26,836 nt of DNA from Deinococcales bacterium (GTDB taxonomy: Bacteria; Deinococcota; Deinococci; Deinococcales; JAAFIG01): NCBI GenBank assembly GCA_013298595.1, contig JAAFIG010000049.1, forward strand, positions 1 through 26,836. The letters run 5' to 3'. The position numbers and the translations under genes are program-made. Positions 7,479-15,741 of the stretch are shown piece by piece; position 1 is the first letter of the stretch; each line of letters opens with the position of its first letter. The notes beneath the pieces were generated by a model. That model had not been told where the DNA came from and did no database searches. It saw nothing but the letters and a program-made list of their open reading frames with translations.

Positions 7479-9218
7479 ATGCACAAAAGTATTCGTTTCG
7501 CATTACTGGCGGGTTCGTTAGCGGCAGTGGCTGTCGCCCAAAACGCAGGGCAACCAACTGTACCGACTATCATGTTTCAGCAAGAGGGGAAAAAAGGTGG
7601 GGTCTTTACCCAAGCAATTACCACAGCGCCTGTGACTTTTAATTATTACAATGCCATTGATGGGGCGACTCAGACAGTTTTGAACAATGTTTTTGATCGT
7701 TTGTTAACGTTGAATCCGTATAGCAACAAAATTTATCCTAGCCTTGTAGACTCATGGAAATTTTCTGATGACGGCTTGGTTCTGACCATGAAATTGCGTG
7801 ATATTAAATGGTCAGATGGTACACCGTTTACCTCGGATGATGTGATTTTTACAGTTGACAGTCTTGCCAATAACGCAGATTTACGTGCCAATTTTACAGC
7901 TCAGTTACGAATTGGTGGTAAATCCCTGAAATTTGAACGCATCGATGATCGTAACTTCAAAATCATTATGCCAGTGCAGTATGGCGCGATTCTGAATGTT
8001 CTAACCTTCTTCCCAATCATGCCAAAGCATAAACTCGAGCAGTTTGACCCTAAAGGCAAACCCGCTGATTTTGCTCGGGCTTGGGCAACTGATTCTAAAT
8101 TATCCGAAATTGTTGGTACTGGACCTTTTGCCCTTTCGAGTTACGTAGCAAATCAAAAAGTCACTTTGACCCGCAACCCTAATTCATGGCGTAAAGACCC
8201 GTCTGATAACCAATTGCCGTATACCGATAAACTCGAGTACCTAGTCATTACATCGCCTGAAGCGCAATTAGCGCAATTAAAAGCAGGCACGCTTGATAGT
8301 TTAACCATCACAGGAGCACAATTTCCTGATATGAAAGCTGCCGAAGTTCGTGATGGTAAAGTTCGGGTTTTGCGCGGCATTGGTTTAAACAGCCCACCTT
8401 GGCATTGGTCTTTTAATATGGACTCGAGCAATCCCGATCTTGCTAAGGTTTTTCGTGATTTACGATTCCGTCAAGCTATGACTGTGGCATTAAATCGTGA
8501 TCGTATCATTGAAAGCGTTTTTAATGGCTTAGCCAGTCTACCAGGGCATGGTGTTGCTCCAACCTCAGATTGGTACTTTAATACGAAGCAATACTTCCCA
8601 ACGTGGAATCTTAAAGAAGCTGATACCATTTTGGATAGCATGGGTTTAAAAGATACCGATGGCGATGGTGTACGTAACATCGGTACAGGCAAACAACTCG
8701 AGTTTGCACTGACCCACGCAGCAGACTCGAGTGTTGCACCTGCCATGGCAGCTGTGATTCAAAACGATTTAAAGCAAATTGGTATTCGAGTTAATTTACG
8801 TGGTGTGGCAGGTAACACTGTACTAGGCACTGGGCAAGCAGGTAATTTCGATAGTATTTTGTTAACCTTTGGCGATCAAGCCGATCCGCAATTGCGTAAG
8901 GATATCTGGCAACCAGGGCGGGGGTTGAATTATTGGCGCAAAAGCTTACAACCTGTTGGATCGGCGGCTATTAATACCAAGACCATGTTTCCTTACGAGA
9001 AACGTATTTTTCAAATTTTTGAAGAAGCCGAAAAACTTGGCGATCAAAACCGCCGAAAAGCCTTATACGACGAGTGGCAAGTGCTTTTTGCTAAGCATAT
9101 GCCCGTTATTCTGATTACCAAACCAGATGTTTTAGCAGTCGCAAATAACCGTATTGGCAACTTCTATGTCCGTGATAATCGTGTCCTTTGGAGCACCGCC
9201 ACCGTTTATGAAAAATAA
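7479..9218 (+). CDS. Peptide/oligosaccharide ABC transporter solute-binding protein (SBP_bac_5)
   Basis: A 579-residue exported binding protein of the peptide/nickel (family 5) type. ATG 7479 is chosen because GGAGG at 7468-7472 is six bases upstream and the product begins with a signal peptide ending near AVAVAQ; an earlier in-frame ATG at 7431 lacks both. Landmarks are SLVDSWKFSDDGLVLTMKLR, IKWSDGTPFTSDDV, GTGPFALSSYVANQKVTL, NPNSWR and FRDLRFRQAMTVALNRDRI. A calcium-loop-like DTDGDGVRN segment is inserted in lobe 2. No permease or ATPase genes adjoin it, so it is an orphan binding protein. Its pairing with the NamZ-like gene suggests peptidoglycan fragments as a possible ligand, but this is inference. 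Confidence 0.93.
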   Translation: MHKSIRFALLAGSLAAVAVAQNAGQPTVPTIMFQQEGKKGGVFTQAITTAPVTFNYYNAIDGATQTVLNNVFDRLLTLNPYSNKIYPSLVDSWKFSDDGLVLTMKLRDIKWSDGTPFTSDDVIFTVDSLANNADLRANFTAQLRIGGKSLKFERIDDRNFKIIMPVQYGAILNVLTFFPIMPKHKLEQFDPKGKPADFARAWATDSKLSEIVGTGPFALSSYVANQKVTLTRNPNSWRKDPSDNQLPYTDKLEYLVITSPEAQLAQLKAGTLDSLTITGAQFPDMKAAEVRDGKVRVLRGIGLNSPPWHWSFNMDSSNPDLAKVFRDLRFRQAMTVALNRDRIIESVFNGLASLPGHGVAPTSDWYFNTKQYFPTWNLKEADTILDSMGLKDTDGDGVRNIGTGKQLEFALTHAADSSVAPAMAAVIQNDLKQIGIRVNLRGVAGNTVLGTGQAGNFDSILLTFGDQADPQLRKDIWQPGRGLNYWRKSLQPVGSAAINTKTMFPYEKRIFQIFEEAEKLGDQNRRKALYDEWQVLFAKHMPVILITKPDVLAVANNRIGNFYVRDNRVLWSTATVYEK

Positions 9219-9263
9219 GCTGGCTCGAGCCTCTTGCACACTGTACAGGTTTTTGCGTTAGAC

Positions 9264-9269
9264 TATAGT
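9264..9269 (+). promoter_or_regulatory. Possible -10 of the IPT lipoprotein gene
   Basis: TATAGT lies about 40 bases before ATG 9309, leaving room for the GGAGGT Shine-Dalgarno at 9298-9303. No good -35 is found. Confidence 0.35.
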
Positions 9270-9308
9270 GGTAACAACCATGTACCACATACCCTTTGGA
9301 GGTCTTAA

Positions 9309-9665
9309 ATGAAATTATTACTGATTGGATTTGTCGCTTTGCTCGGATTCGTGTCTTGTGCGCCGGATGCTGGTCGTCCAACATTGCGTCCTGTACTGAT
9401 TAAGCTGTCCGAACCTGCCAAGGTTGGTGAAACAGTCACCCTTCAAGGGCGTTACTTGGGAAGTAAAGACAATGGTGCTGTTATCTTTGGTGCAGATACT
9501 GTTGGTAATGGTGGTGCAACAGCTACTTCGGCTGATGTTGTCTCATGGAATGCTTCTGAAATTCAAGTACGTGTACCAGCTAACGCCAAAACAGGTGGCA
9601 ACTTTGTCTTTGTTTCCGTTGGTGGTGTCCTGAGTAACGGCATGGCTTACAGCATCACTCGTTAA
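9309..9665 (+). CDS. Small IPT/TIG-domain lipoprotein
   Basis: A 118-residue secreted lipoprotein. A signal peptide ends in GFVSC with lipidated Cys17. The rest is a single immunoglobulin-like IPT/TIG fold: strands LRPVLIKLS, GETVTLQGRYLG, GAVIFG, ADVVSWNASEIQVRVPANAKTGG, NFVFVSVGGVLSNGMAYSI. The SW-N-x-x-x-I-x-V-x-V-P run is the IPT hallmark. Such domains mediate binding at the cell surface; no partner can be named. The start is set by GGAGGT at 9298-9303, five bases before ATG. It is a single-gene unit, closed by the terminator at 9676-9715. The longer S8 protease encoded at 13692-15731 carries similar beta-rich modules. Confidence 0.85.
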   Translation: MKLLLIGFVALLGFVSCAPDAGRPTLRPVLIKLSEPAKVGETVTLQGRYLGSKDNGAVIFGADTVGNGGATATSADVVSWNASEIQVRVPANAKTGGNFVFVSVGGVLSNGMAYSITR

Positions 9666-9675
9666 TCTCGAGACT

Positions 9676-9715
9676 ATAAGGACGAAGGCACTAGGCTTTC
9701 GTCCTTATTCTTTTT
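9676..9715 (+). terminator. Rho-independent terminator
   Basis: An 11-bp perfect stem (9676-9686 with 9698-9708, core AAGGACGAA/TTCGTCCTT) and an 11-base loop are followed by a T-rich tail ending in TTTTT (9711-9715). It separates the IPT lipoprotein gene from the hisS promoter. Confidence 0.88.
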
Positions 9716-9730
9716 CGACTGAAGGCACAG

Positions 9731-9736
9731 TAGAAT
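9731..9736 (+). promoter_or_regulatory. -10 box, leaderless promoter of hisS
   Basis: TAGAAT ends six bases before ATG 9743, immediately after the preceding terminator. There is no Shine-Dalgarno, so an mRNA starting at or beside the ATG is expected. Confidence 0.6.
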
Positions 9737-9742
9737 CCAAGT

Positions 9743-11065
9743 ATGAAGTATCAAACCATCAAAGGCACTTTTGATAGACTCCCCGCAGACGCAGCTAAGT
9801 GGCGTTTGATTGAAGAAACCGCCAGAGTTGTACTCGAGCGGTTTGGCGCTGGTGAAATTCATACCCCTATTTTTGAAGACGTGGGTGTCTTCTCTAAAGC
9901 CGCTGGAGACTCGAGTGATATTGTTCGTAAGGAAATGTATGCCTTTACCGACCGAGGTGGACGTAACCTCTGCTTACGCCCTGAAGCCACTGCTGGTATG
10001 GTTCGGGCTTACCTCGAGCATGGTTTTTCTAGTAAACCCACACCTGTTAAATTCTGGACCTTTGAACCAATGTTTCGTGGTGAAAAACCACAAAAAGGGC
10101 GTGAACGGCAGTTTCACCAAGTGGGTTATGAAATCCTCGGATTATCCGACCCTCTTGCCGATGCTGAAATCATTGATGCTGGTGTGCAACTCCTTAGTCA
10201 ATTAGGGATTGAAGAGTATGTGATTCACCTTGGATCGGTAGGCGACCCAGAAGATCGGGCTGCATACAATCAATACCTCCGAGATACCCTCTCCCCTGCT
10301 TTTGCAAGATTAAGTGCCGAAAGTAAAGAACGCCTCGAGTTAAACCCAATGCGGATATTAGATAGTAAAATCGAATCCGACCAAGCTTTATTAAAAGAAT
10401 TAGCCGTCAAACCCATGCTCGAGTTCTTAGGTTCAGAAGCTCGAGATCACTTCGAGGCAGTGCAAAAATGCTTAACTGCTTGGGAAATCCCATTTGTAGT
10501 GGATTCAAGTATTGTGCGTGGTTTAGATTATTATCGTCGGACAGCCTTTGAATTTATTCATAACTCCCCTGCATTAGCGGGCTGTAGTACCATTTTAGCC
10601 GGTGGGCGTTACGATGGACTTGCCGAAATTCTTGGCGGGCAACACACCCCAGGGGTTGGTTGGGGTTGCGGAGCAGAACGGCTTATCCTTGCGATAGAAG
10701 CCGAAAAAATTGATGTACCAGAACTCGAGAAACCACTGGTTTATGTTATCCCACTCGATGAAGAAAGCATTTTATATGCCCATAATGTTGCTCGTGAAGC
10801 TCGTCGAGTAGCGCAATCCTTAGCCGCTTACAAAGTCAAAGGAATGGGGAAAGCCCTCTCCGATGCCGAAAAATTCGGTGCCAGATTCGCTGTTATTATT
10901 GGCAGTAACGAACGCGAAACAAGTATCCTCAACATCCGAGAACTTGCCACTCGAGAACAATTTACGGTTAGCCTCGAAGAATTCGGCGAATGGTTATTTG
11001 AACAAGACTTTGGCTCAGGATTAGAAGCTAATATCCGTATGCTGGAGGCACAACTCGAGGCATAA
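9743..11065 (+). CDS. hisS: Histidyl-tRNA synthetase
   Basis: A 440-residue class II synthetase that charges tRNA-His with histidine in the cytoplasm. It shows RPEATAGMVRAY (79-90), motif 2 FEPMFRGEKPQKGRERQFHQ (107-126), the histidine-specific RGLDYYRRTAFEF (259-271) and motif 3 GVGWGCGAERL (304-313). The C-terminal anticodon-binding domain starts near residue 330 (KPLVYVIPL). The length is slightly above the usual 420 or so. The start is supported by a TANNNT box six bases upstream and by the conserved opening of the protein. The TAA stop overlaps the ATG of a small broken gene (TAATG). Nine CTCGAG sites lie in the gene: six read Leu-Glu, one Ser-Ser and two x-Arg-x. Confidence 0.97.
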   Translation: MKYQTIKGTFDRLPADAAKWRLIEETARVVLERFGAGEIHTPIFEDVGVFSKAAGDSSDIVRKEMYAFTDRGGRNLCLRPEATAGMVRAYLEHGFSSKPTPVKFWTFEPMFRGEKPQKGRERQFHQVGYEILGLSDPLADAEIIDAGVQLLSQLGIEEYVIHLGSVGDPEDRAAYNQYLRDTLSPAFARLSAESKERLELNPMRILDSKIESDQALLKELAVKPMLEFLGSEARDHFEAVQKCLTAWEIPFVVDSSIVRGLDYYRRTAFEFIHNSPALAGCSTILAGGRYDGLAEILGGQHTPGVGWGCGAERLILAIEAEKIDVPELEKPLVYVIPLDEESILYAHNVAREARRVAQSLAAYKVKGMGKALSDAEKFGARFAVIIGSNERETSILNIRELATREQFTVSLEEFGEWLFEQDFGSGLEANIRMLEAQLEA

Positions 11066-11406
11066 TGACTTTACGAGGGTACATTGGTACATTTTTGGAT
11101 CAAGGTACGGAAGAACCAGAATGGTTTATTTTCCAAGATGCGAGCTTTATAACCAACCTCGAGACTGGTTGGTTATGAGTTTGAGAAGGCATCTATCAAT
11201 TGCGAATAGGACAAAAACTAACAATTTTTGCTGAAAATAAGCAAGTGCTCTGGGTAGGAACTTTAAAAACCAAATATCATGGATTTCTGAACCTTAAAAC
11301 CATAGAACCATTTCAAGCCAATTGGCATCCTGACGATGTGCTCGAGGAAACATGGTGTGGATGGTTTCGGCAAACCCCTAGTCTTAAAGCTGAGCTAGAA
11401 ATATAA
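11065..11406 (+). pseudogene. Small gene after hisS, interrupted by two in-frame TGA codons
   Basis: ATG 11065-11067 overlaps the hisS TAA. The product MTLRGYIGTFLDQGTEEPEW... reads for 37 residues and then meets TGA at 11176-11178 and again at 11182-11184. The same frame then continues protein-like (EGIYQLRIGQKLTIF ... HPDDVLEETWCGWFRQ) to TAA at 11404-11406. Read through, it would give about 113 residues, beginning Arg-Gly-Tyr-x-Gly and ending with a Trp-rich segment like small conserved hypothetical proteins. Either two Trp codons became TGA, or a base was gained and another lost around 11173-11187 (giving GWYEFEKGIYQ). Sequencing error is also possible. The gene is broken as it stands, and its function is unknown. 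Confidence 0.6.
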
Positions 11407-11408
11407 TT

Positions 11409-11966
11409 TTACCAGCGCGGATTACCAATACCTCCGATACATGGTCCAGCTGGTTCTGGAGCTTTGAGGCTACCTGCAAATTTCTGAGTAAATCGAGCTA
11501 AGATATCTTGATTAATTTTTTGCATCTTAATGCGGTGTCCCCATGCAAGTATGGTGATTGGTGCTTCTAATCTTGGATACGGTGCAAGCAGGATATAAGG
11601 TCTACCAAGAGAAAATTTAACCAATGCTTGCCGTTGTTGAGAATCAATATCTGGGCGATAAGCTATCCAGACAGCGCCGTGCTCGAGGCTATGGACAGCA
11701 TTTTCGTCTTTGATTGGTTGTTCGTAAACACCACAATTTTGCCATTGCACATTATGATCGCCACCCATAGGTGGAAAACTAAAGTACTTTGCATTTTTCA
11801 CATGTTTGCGAGGTAATTCTGTAGCAACTTCAAGATCTGGAAATTCGAGTTTACTATTCGCTGTTTGCCAAATTAAAAACCCTGCAACTGCAATAATCAG
11901 TGCACCAACAGCAATGCCAAGGGGTAATAAAGGTAAGGGTTTAGTTACTTTTTTGTTTTGTGTCAT
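11409..11966 (-). CDS. DUF3105 membrane-anchored protein
   Basis: A 185-residue protein with an N-terminal anchor (about 12-33, LPLGIAVGALIIAVAGFLIW) and an exported DUF3105 domain: FSFPPMGGDHNVQWQNCGVYEQPI, then HSLEHGAVWIAYRP and a C-terminal CIGGIGNP. The conserved His/Cys residues look like a metal or redox site, but no activity is established for the family. ATG 11966 overlaps the upstream stop as ATGA, which decides this start over an in-frame codon at 11987. It is the last gene of the protease/secretin operon. Convergent with the broken gene after hisS, only two bases lie between their stops. Confidence 0.85.
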   Translation of the reverse strand: MTQNKKVTKPLPLLPLGIAVGALIIAVAGFLIWQTANSKLEFPDLEVATELPRKHVKNAKYFSFPPMGGDHNVQWQNCGVYEQPIKDENAVHSLEHGAVWIAYRPDIDSQQRQALVKFSLGRPYILLAPYPRLEAPITILAWGHRIKMQKINQDILARFTQKFAGSLKAPEPAGPCIGGIGNPRW

Positions 11967-12427
11967 GGTGTACCTGCTTGGCGACAAGGCGCAGTTTTGA
12001 GAGGAGTTTTGCTGTTACCTTGATAAAATGCAAAACTGAGCTTAGGGCGTTGGGCTAAATCGTAAATAAAAGCTCGGATCTCTGTGGTGTTGGGTTTTGC
12101 TGCAAGGGTCATCAGGGTGGTTTTATTATCGGCATAATAAAAGGCTTTCTCGAGTGGGCAAAAACCTGGATTTTCAAGATAGAAACGATCTATCGCAGCC
12201 AGAAAAGCTTTGTCATTTGTACCCTCATATTTATAAGCTTTAGCTGTTTGGGTATCAAGGGTAATCTCGAGGGTACGTAATGTATTCTTAAAAGCAAGTA
12301 GTAACGTTGTGGCTGTTTCTGTACTAGTTTCCACAAAGGGGATGCTATATGGGCTAGGTGCAGTTTGAGGTGCACAAGCCGCCAGCAAAAATATTGATCC
12401 CCAAAGTTGTAGCACTCGAGATTTCAT
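11963..12427 (-). CDS. Small lipoprotein of the secretin operon
   Basis: A 154-residue protein with a signal peptide ending in FLLAAC and lipidated Cys18, so it should be a periplasmic lipoprotein. After a Pro/Ser/Thr-rich tether comes a mixed alpha/beta domain (TETATTLLLAFKNTLRTLEITLDTQ ... FYYADNKTTLMTLAAKPNTTEIRAFIYDL) with Cys residues near the middle and end. No family is recognised. Its start overlaps the secretin stop and its stop overlaps the DUF3105 start, both as ATGA. By position it could be a secretin-associated factor or pilotin-like protein, but there is no sequence proof. Confidence 0.75.
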   Translation of the reverse strand: MKSRVLQLWGSIFLLAACAPQTAPSPYSIPFVETSTETATTLLLAFKNTLRTLEITLDTQTAKAYKYEGTNDKAFLAAIDRFYLENPGFCPLEKAFYYADNKTTLMTLAAKPNTTEIRAFIYDLAQRPKLSFAFYQGNSKTPLKTAPCRQAGTP

Positions 12428-13695
12428 CGTTCTCCAGGTATTGGAGCAGGTGGTGGTGCAACAGGGGTAGCAGGAGTGCGTGGCAAAATTAAGTAAGGAG
12501 TGACAACAATCACCAATTCGGTGGTGCGTTGAACAGTGTTGGTGGTTTTAAAGAGTTCTCCTAAAATTGGAATGTCCATTAAACCAGGAATACCTTCGGT
12601 GGTACTGCTGCGTTGATTCTCGAGTAAACCGCCAATAACAATTGGTTCGCCATTTCCAACCCGTACAGTGGTGTTGGCTTCTCGAGTACTGAATGAATTC
12701 TTACCAGTTGGTGCACTGACAGCAACACTGAGACTTGATTCGATTTGCCCATCAGGTGCCACTTTTGGCAGTAACCGCAATGTAATACCTGTGGTGGTGG
12801 TGACAATGGTTTGTCCGCCATTTGGCGCAGAGACTGTTGTTGAAACAGTTTGTGTACTGTTTAACCGAGCCTCAACACCGTCTAAGGTAGTGACTCGAGG
12901 TCGGGCTAAAGTAGTAGCTGCCCCTGTGGTTTTGAGTAAATCTAAGCCAATTTTAACATTCAGGGGTGCACGGGTAATATCGCCTAATTCAAAAATACTT
13001 GCTGGTGTGCCTTCAGTTAAGGAGAAACTAAAGAGGTCGCGGTAATTGATCCCTAAACTTTGCGATAAGGTGTCGTTAATCTCGAGGATTTCAGCTTCAA
13101 AGGCGACTTGTGGACGTGGTGCATCCAAGGCATTGACAATTGAACGAATAAATTCCCAGTCTTTTTTGACAGCAAAAACAATGATACTGCGCTGACGGGT
13201 GTCTACTTCAACTTTTAAGTTATACGATCTGGATAATATGCCTGCCACAAATTGAGGTTCAGCATTGGCAAGTGGAATAATCAGTGGGAAGCGTTCGTCT
13301 TGCTCAGTAACAGTATTGGTATTTGCTGCAACTAAAGCCCGAATACTGACTACTTTACTATCTGTTGAAAAACTAGCATTGATTGTATACGCAAACTCGA
13401 GCAACAAGCCATCGGTGGTATTGCTGGCTCGAAGGATACTGGGGTCTGGTAATTGATAACGAGTGGTTTCGTCAAGCACAGCTTGAAGAATGGTCACTTG
13501 TTTTTGGCTGGCATCTAAACGGTAACGTAAAGCTTGGCTTGCACTAACTGTTAAAGTACCTGTAGGTGCATCAAATACTACTTTGACTGGGATAAAATTG
13601 TTACTTTGTGCAGCTGTCAGGCTTAACCCTACACTCGAGAAAAGCAGTGCAATTAGAAAAAAGAATGGTTTGAGTTTCAGGGTAAATACGTTCAT
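12424..13695 (-). CDS. Short secretin (GspD/PilQ family outer-membrane channel)
   Basis: A 423-residue protein with a signal peptide (cleavage near Ala-Ala-Gln30), a unique beta-rich N-terminal part to about 130, one N-domain (about 135-190, LIIPLANAEPQFVAGILS ... SIVNALDAPRPQVAFEAEI) and a secretin domain (195-405). Diagnostic motifs are LDLLKTTGAATTLARPRVTTLDG and, in the last third, VRVGNGEPIVIGGLL, GIPGLMDIPILGELF (368-382) and ELVIVVTPYLI. Secretins form multimeric outer-membrane gates for type II/III secretion, type IV pili or phage exit. This one is short and ends in a Pro-rich tail. No pilin, ATPase or inner-membrane platform gene lies nearby. Its ATG overlaps the S8 protease stop. 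Confidence 0.93.
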   Translation of the reverse strand: MNVFTLKLKPFFFLIALLFSSVGLSLTAAQSNNFIPVKVVFDAPTGTLTVSASQALRYRLDASQKQVTILQAVLDETTRYQLPDPSILRASNTTDGLLLEFAYTINASFSTDSKVVSIRALVAANTNTVTEQDERFPLIIPLANAEPQFVAGILSRSYNLKVEVDTRQRSIIVFAVKKDWEFIRSIVNALDAPRPQVAFEAEILEINDTLSQSLGINYRDLFSFSLTEGTPASIFELGDITRAPLNVKIGLDLLKTTGAATTLARPRVTTLDGVEARLNSTQTVSTTVSAPNGGQTIVTTTTGITLRLLPKVAPDGQIESSLSVAVSAPTGKNSFSTREANTTVRVGNGEPIVIGGLLENQRSSTTEGIPGLMDIPILGELFKTTNTVQRTTELVIVVTPYLILPRTPATPVAPPPAPIPGER

Positions 13696-15731
13696 CGTGT
13701 TGCCTCCAAAGTGTACGTGGTTGAACCTGTCGAAATTGTTAAATTGATTGTGCCTACATCCAGAATTTGGGCACTTTGTACAGTGATAGCAGTTGCAGCA
13801 GAAATAAATTCGCCTGCTTCGCCAAGAATGGCATCACCATCGGTATCCGAAGCAATCACTAACGAATTGGCTTGATTTGTCTCGAGATTACCAATTAAAA
13901 AAGAGCTATCAGCGGTTATAACAGACCAAGTAACGATTTTACCAGCACTATCAAGGATTAAAGCGTAACTTCGTGGGCTGAGTGATTGACCGATTTGTGC
14001 ATTGACTAAACCATAACCGTAACGTGTATCGTACCCTCGAGCACCAAGATCAAGAGCTGTTTTAGCAAGGGCATCGCGGACAAGCCGTTGAGGTGTACCT
14101 CCAGAAATTGCTAAAGCCGCCACCCCTGCTGCCACTGGAGTTGCCATGCTTGTACCGTTTCGTAAGGCATAACCACCAGCGATATCTAAGCTCAGTATGC
14201 CATCTGGAATGCCATCCCGATTTTGATCAGCTGCCATATCGCCACCAAAAGCCGACACCCAAACACCATCGCCTTTTTGCGCGTACCCAGGCTGGTAGAG
14301 TGTACTTGGACCTGCCAGAGCCGTAACAGCAATAACACCAGGTAAAGCCGCAGGGAAAGCCAATGCACTCGAGCCATTATTACCAGCCGCTGCCAGCACA
14401 ATCACACCTTTAGCAAGCACTCGAGCAATCGCATCGGCAATAAGATTCGAGAACGTATTCGAGCCAAGCGATAAATTAATAATCTGGGCAGGGTTGGGAT
14501 TAGGTTGCCCCTCGAGTAAACCCGCTGCCCACAGAATCCCCTCGGCAACAGGACCATCGGAGCCACCATTTAAGTCGCGCAACACCCGAATAGGTACGAT
14601 TTTCGCAGCTGGTGCCACACCGAGCGCCAAACCATTAGCGGCAATTAACCCTGCTACGTGCGAACCATGACCTGCAATATCCATTGCTTCGGAATCTAAA
14701 TCCACAAAATCGTACCCAGATAAAATTGTGTTGATCAAATCTGGATGCGTTAAATCCACACCTGTATCCACCACAGCAACTGTTACTCCAGCGCCTTTAG
14801 TCGCGTTCCAAACAGCAGTTAAACCCATTAAATTCAAATGCCATTGCCCCGCTCCAGGCGAGCTTGGAGCAGCCACCCCAGAAGTAGCAGTAATACCATC
14901 GGCAGGAGCAAACCAAGAAGCCCACTCGGTCTTGAAACGTTTTTGTCCAAGCCGTATCCAAGCTGCTTTAGCTGCCGCAATTGAAGTGAATTGTAATTGT
15001 ACTGCTTTTAAAGTCCTTACCTCGAGATGACTTTGTAAATCTGATAAAGCCAAAGTTTGCAAATCAACCCAAGTCGTATTAAACACCGTCATACTTTTGC
15101 TCTCAGCCGCCAATGCTTGCAAGCGCACAGGTGGTGTCACACTCGAGGTACTCGCTGGCATTTGTACTGTGCCACGAACAGCCCCAGCTTCTCGAGCCAA
15201 CCGCACTGTGTTTGAGACTGCACCACCCACAACCACTTGCACATCCAGAGCACCAAAAGGCAAACCATTTGGCAGTGAAGCCAGTAAATCCTGCCCTTGC
15301 CGAGTTGTATTGAGTGCTCGCCCATTCAAAGTTAAGGTGGCATCTAATCCACCAGTGGTCGCCCAACCAACACCAGAAACCAACAAAGCTGACCCATTCA
15401 ACAAAGCTGTATTCACTCGAGGTACCAAATTCACCACTGTCTCGAGTGGTTCAGTTAAAACCGCTGCTTTGAATTGCAAAGTGCGCTGACCAGCACTGAC
15501 CTCGAGAGGCAGACGAATCGAAACCCCATCGGTAATTGGAGTCGCACTAACTGCAACACCATCTAATGTGATCGTAGCACCTGCTGGCAGTACCCCAAAA
15601 ACCGAGATGGTATCGCCAGGAACAGCTTCATTAGGAATAACAGCACTGATGCCATACTCAATAACAACTTTGGATGGTTTAGGGCAAGCCACCAAAGTCA
15701 GCAATAAAACAACCATCAAAACTCGAGACAT
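13692..15731 (-). CDS. S8 subtilisin-like serine protease lipoprotein with IPT-like domains
   Basis: A 679-residue exported protease. The signal peptide ends LTLVAC with lipidated Cys16. Ig/IPT-like beta modules fill about 24-180, and a linker/prodomain-like region runs to about 295. The S8 domain (300-585) has Asp322 (VAVVDTGVD), His355 (GHGSHVAG), oxyanion Asn451 (AAAGNNGS) and Ser528 (NGTSMATP), so it should be active. The C-terminal 95 residues form a beta domain with an acidic DTDGDAILGEAGE loop, possibly calcium binding. The start at 15731 is chosen for the lipobox and the AAGGA Shine-Dalgarno in the 10-bp gap after the previous stop; the frame is open further upstream without such signals. 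The stop overlaps the secretin start. Confidence 0.93.
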   Translation of the reverse strand: MSRVLMVVLLLTLVACPKPSKVVIEYGISAVIPNEAVPGDTISVFGVLPAGATITLDGVAVSATPITDGVSIRLPLEVSAGQRTLQFKAAVLTEPLETVVNLVPRVNTALLNGSALLVSGVGWATTGGLDATLTLNGRALNTTRQGQDLLASLPNGLPFGALDVQVVVGGAVSNTVRLAREAGAVRGTVQMPASTSSVTPPVRLQALAAESKSMTVFNTTWVDLQTLALSDLQSHLEVRTLKAVQLQFTSIAAAKAAWIRLGQKRFKTEWASWFAPADGITATSGVAAPSSPGAGQWHLNLMGLTAVWNATKGAGVTVAVVDTGVDLTHPDLINTILSGYDFVDLDSEAMDIAGHGSHVAGLIAANGLALGVAPAAKIVPIRVLRDLNGGSDGPVAEGILWAAGLLEGQPNPNPAQIINLSLGSNTFSNLIADAIARVLAKGVIVLAAAGNNGSSALAFPAALPGVIAVTALAGPSTLYQPGYAQKGDGVWVSAFGGDMAADQNRDGIPDGILSLDIAGGYALRNGTSMATPVAAGVAALAISGGTPQRLVRDALAKTALDLGARGYDTRYGYGLVNAQIGQSLSPRSYALILDSAGKIVTWSVITADSSFLIGNLETNQANSLVIASDTDGDAILGEAGEFISAATAITVQSAQILDVGTINLTISTGSTTYTLEATR

Positions 15732-15741
15732 GCTTTTATCC

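Noticed and set aside
11065-11406. TGA read as tryptophan (alternative genetic code) to explain the broken gene
   Set aside because: Other genes in the window end in TGA (P450, phosphatase, integrase, secretin, S8 protease) and use TGG for Trp, so a genome-wide code change is excluded; only local recoding remains possible.
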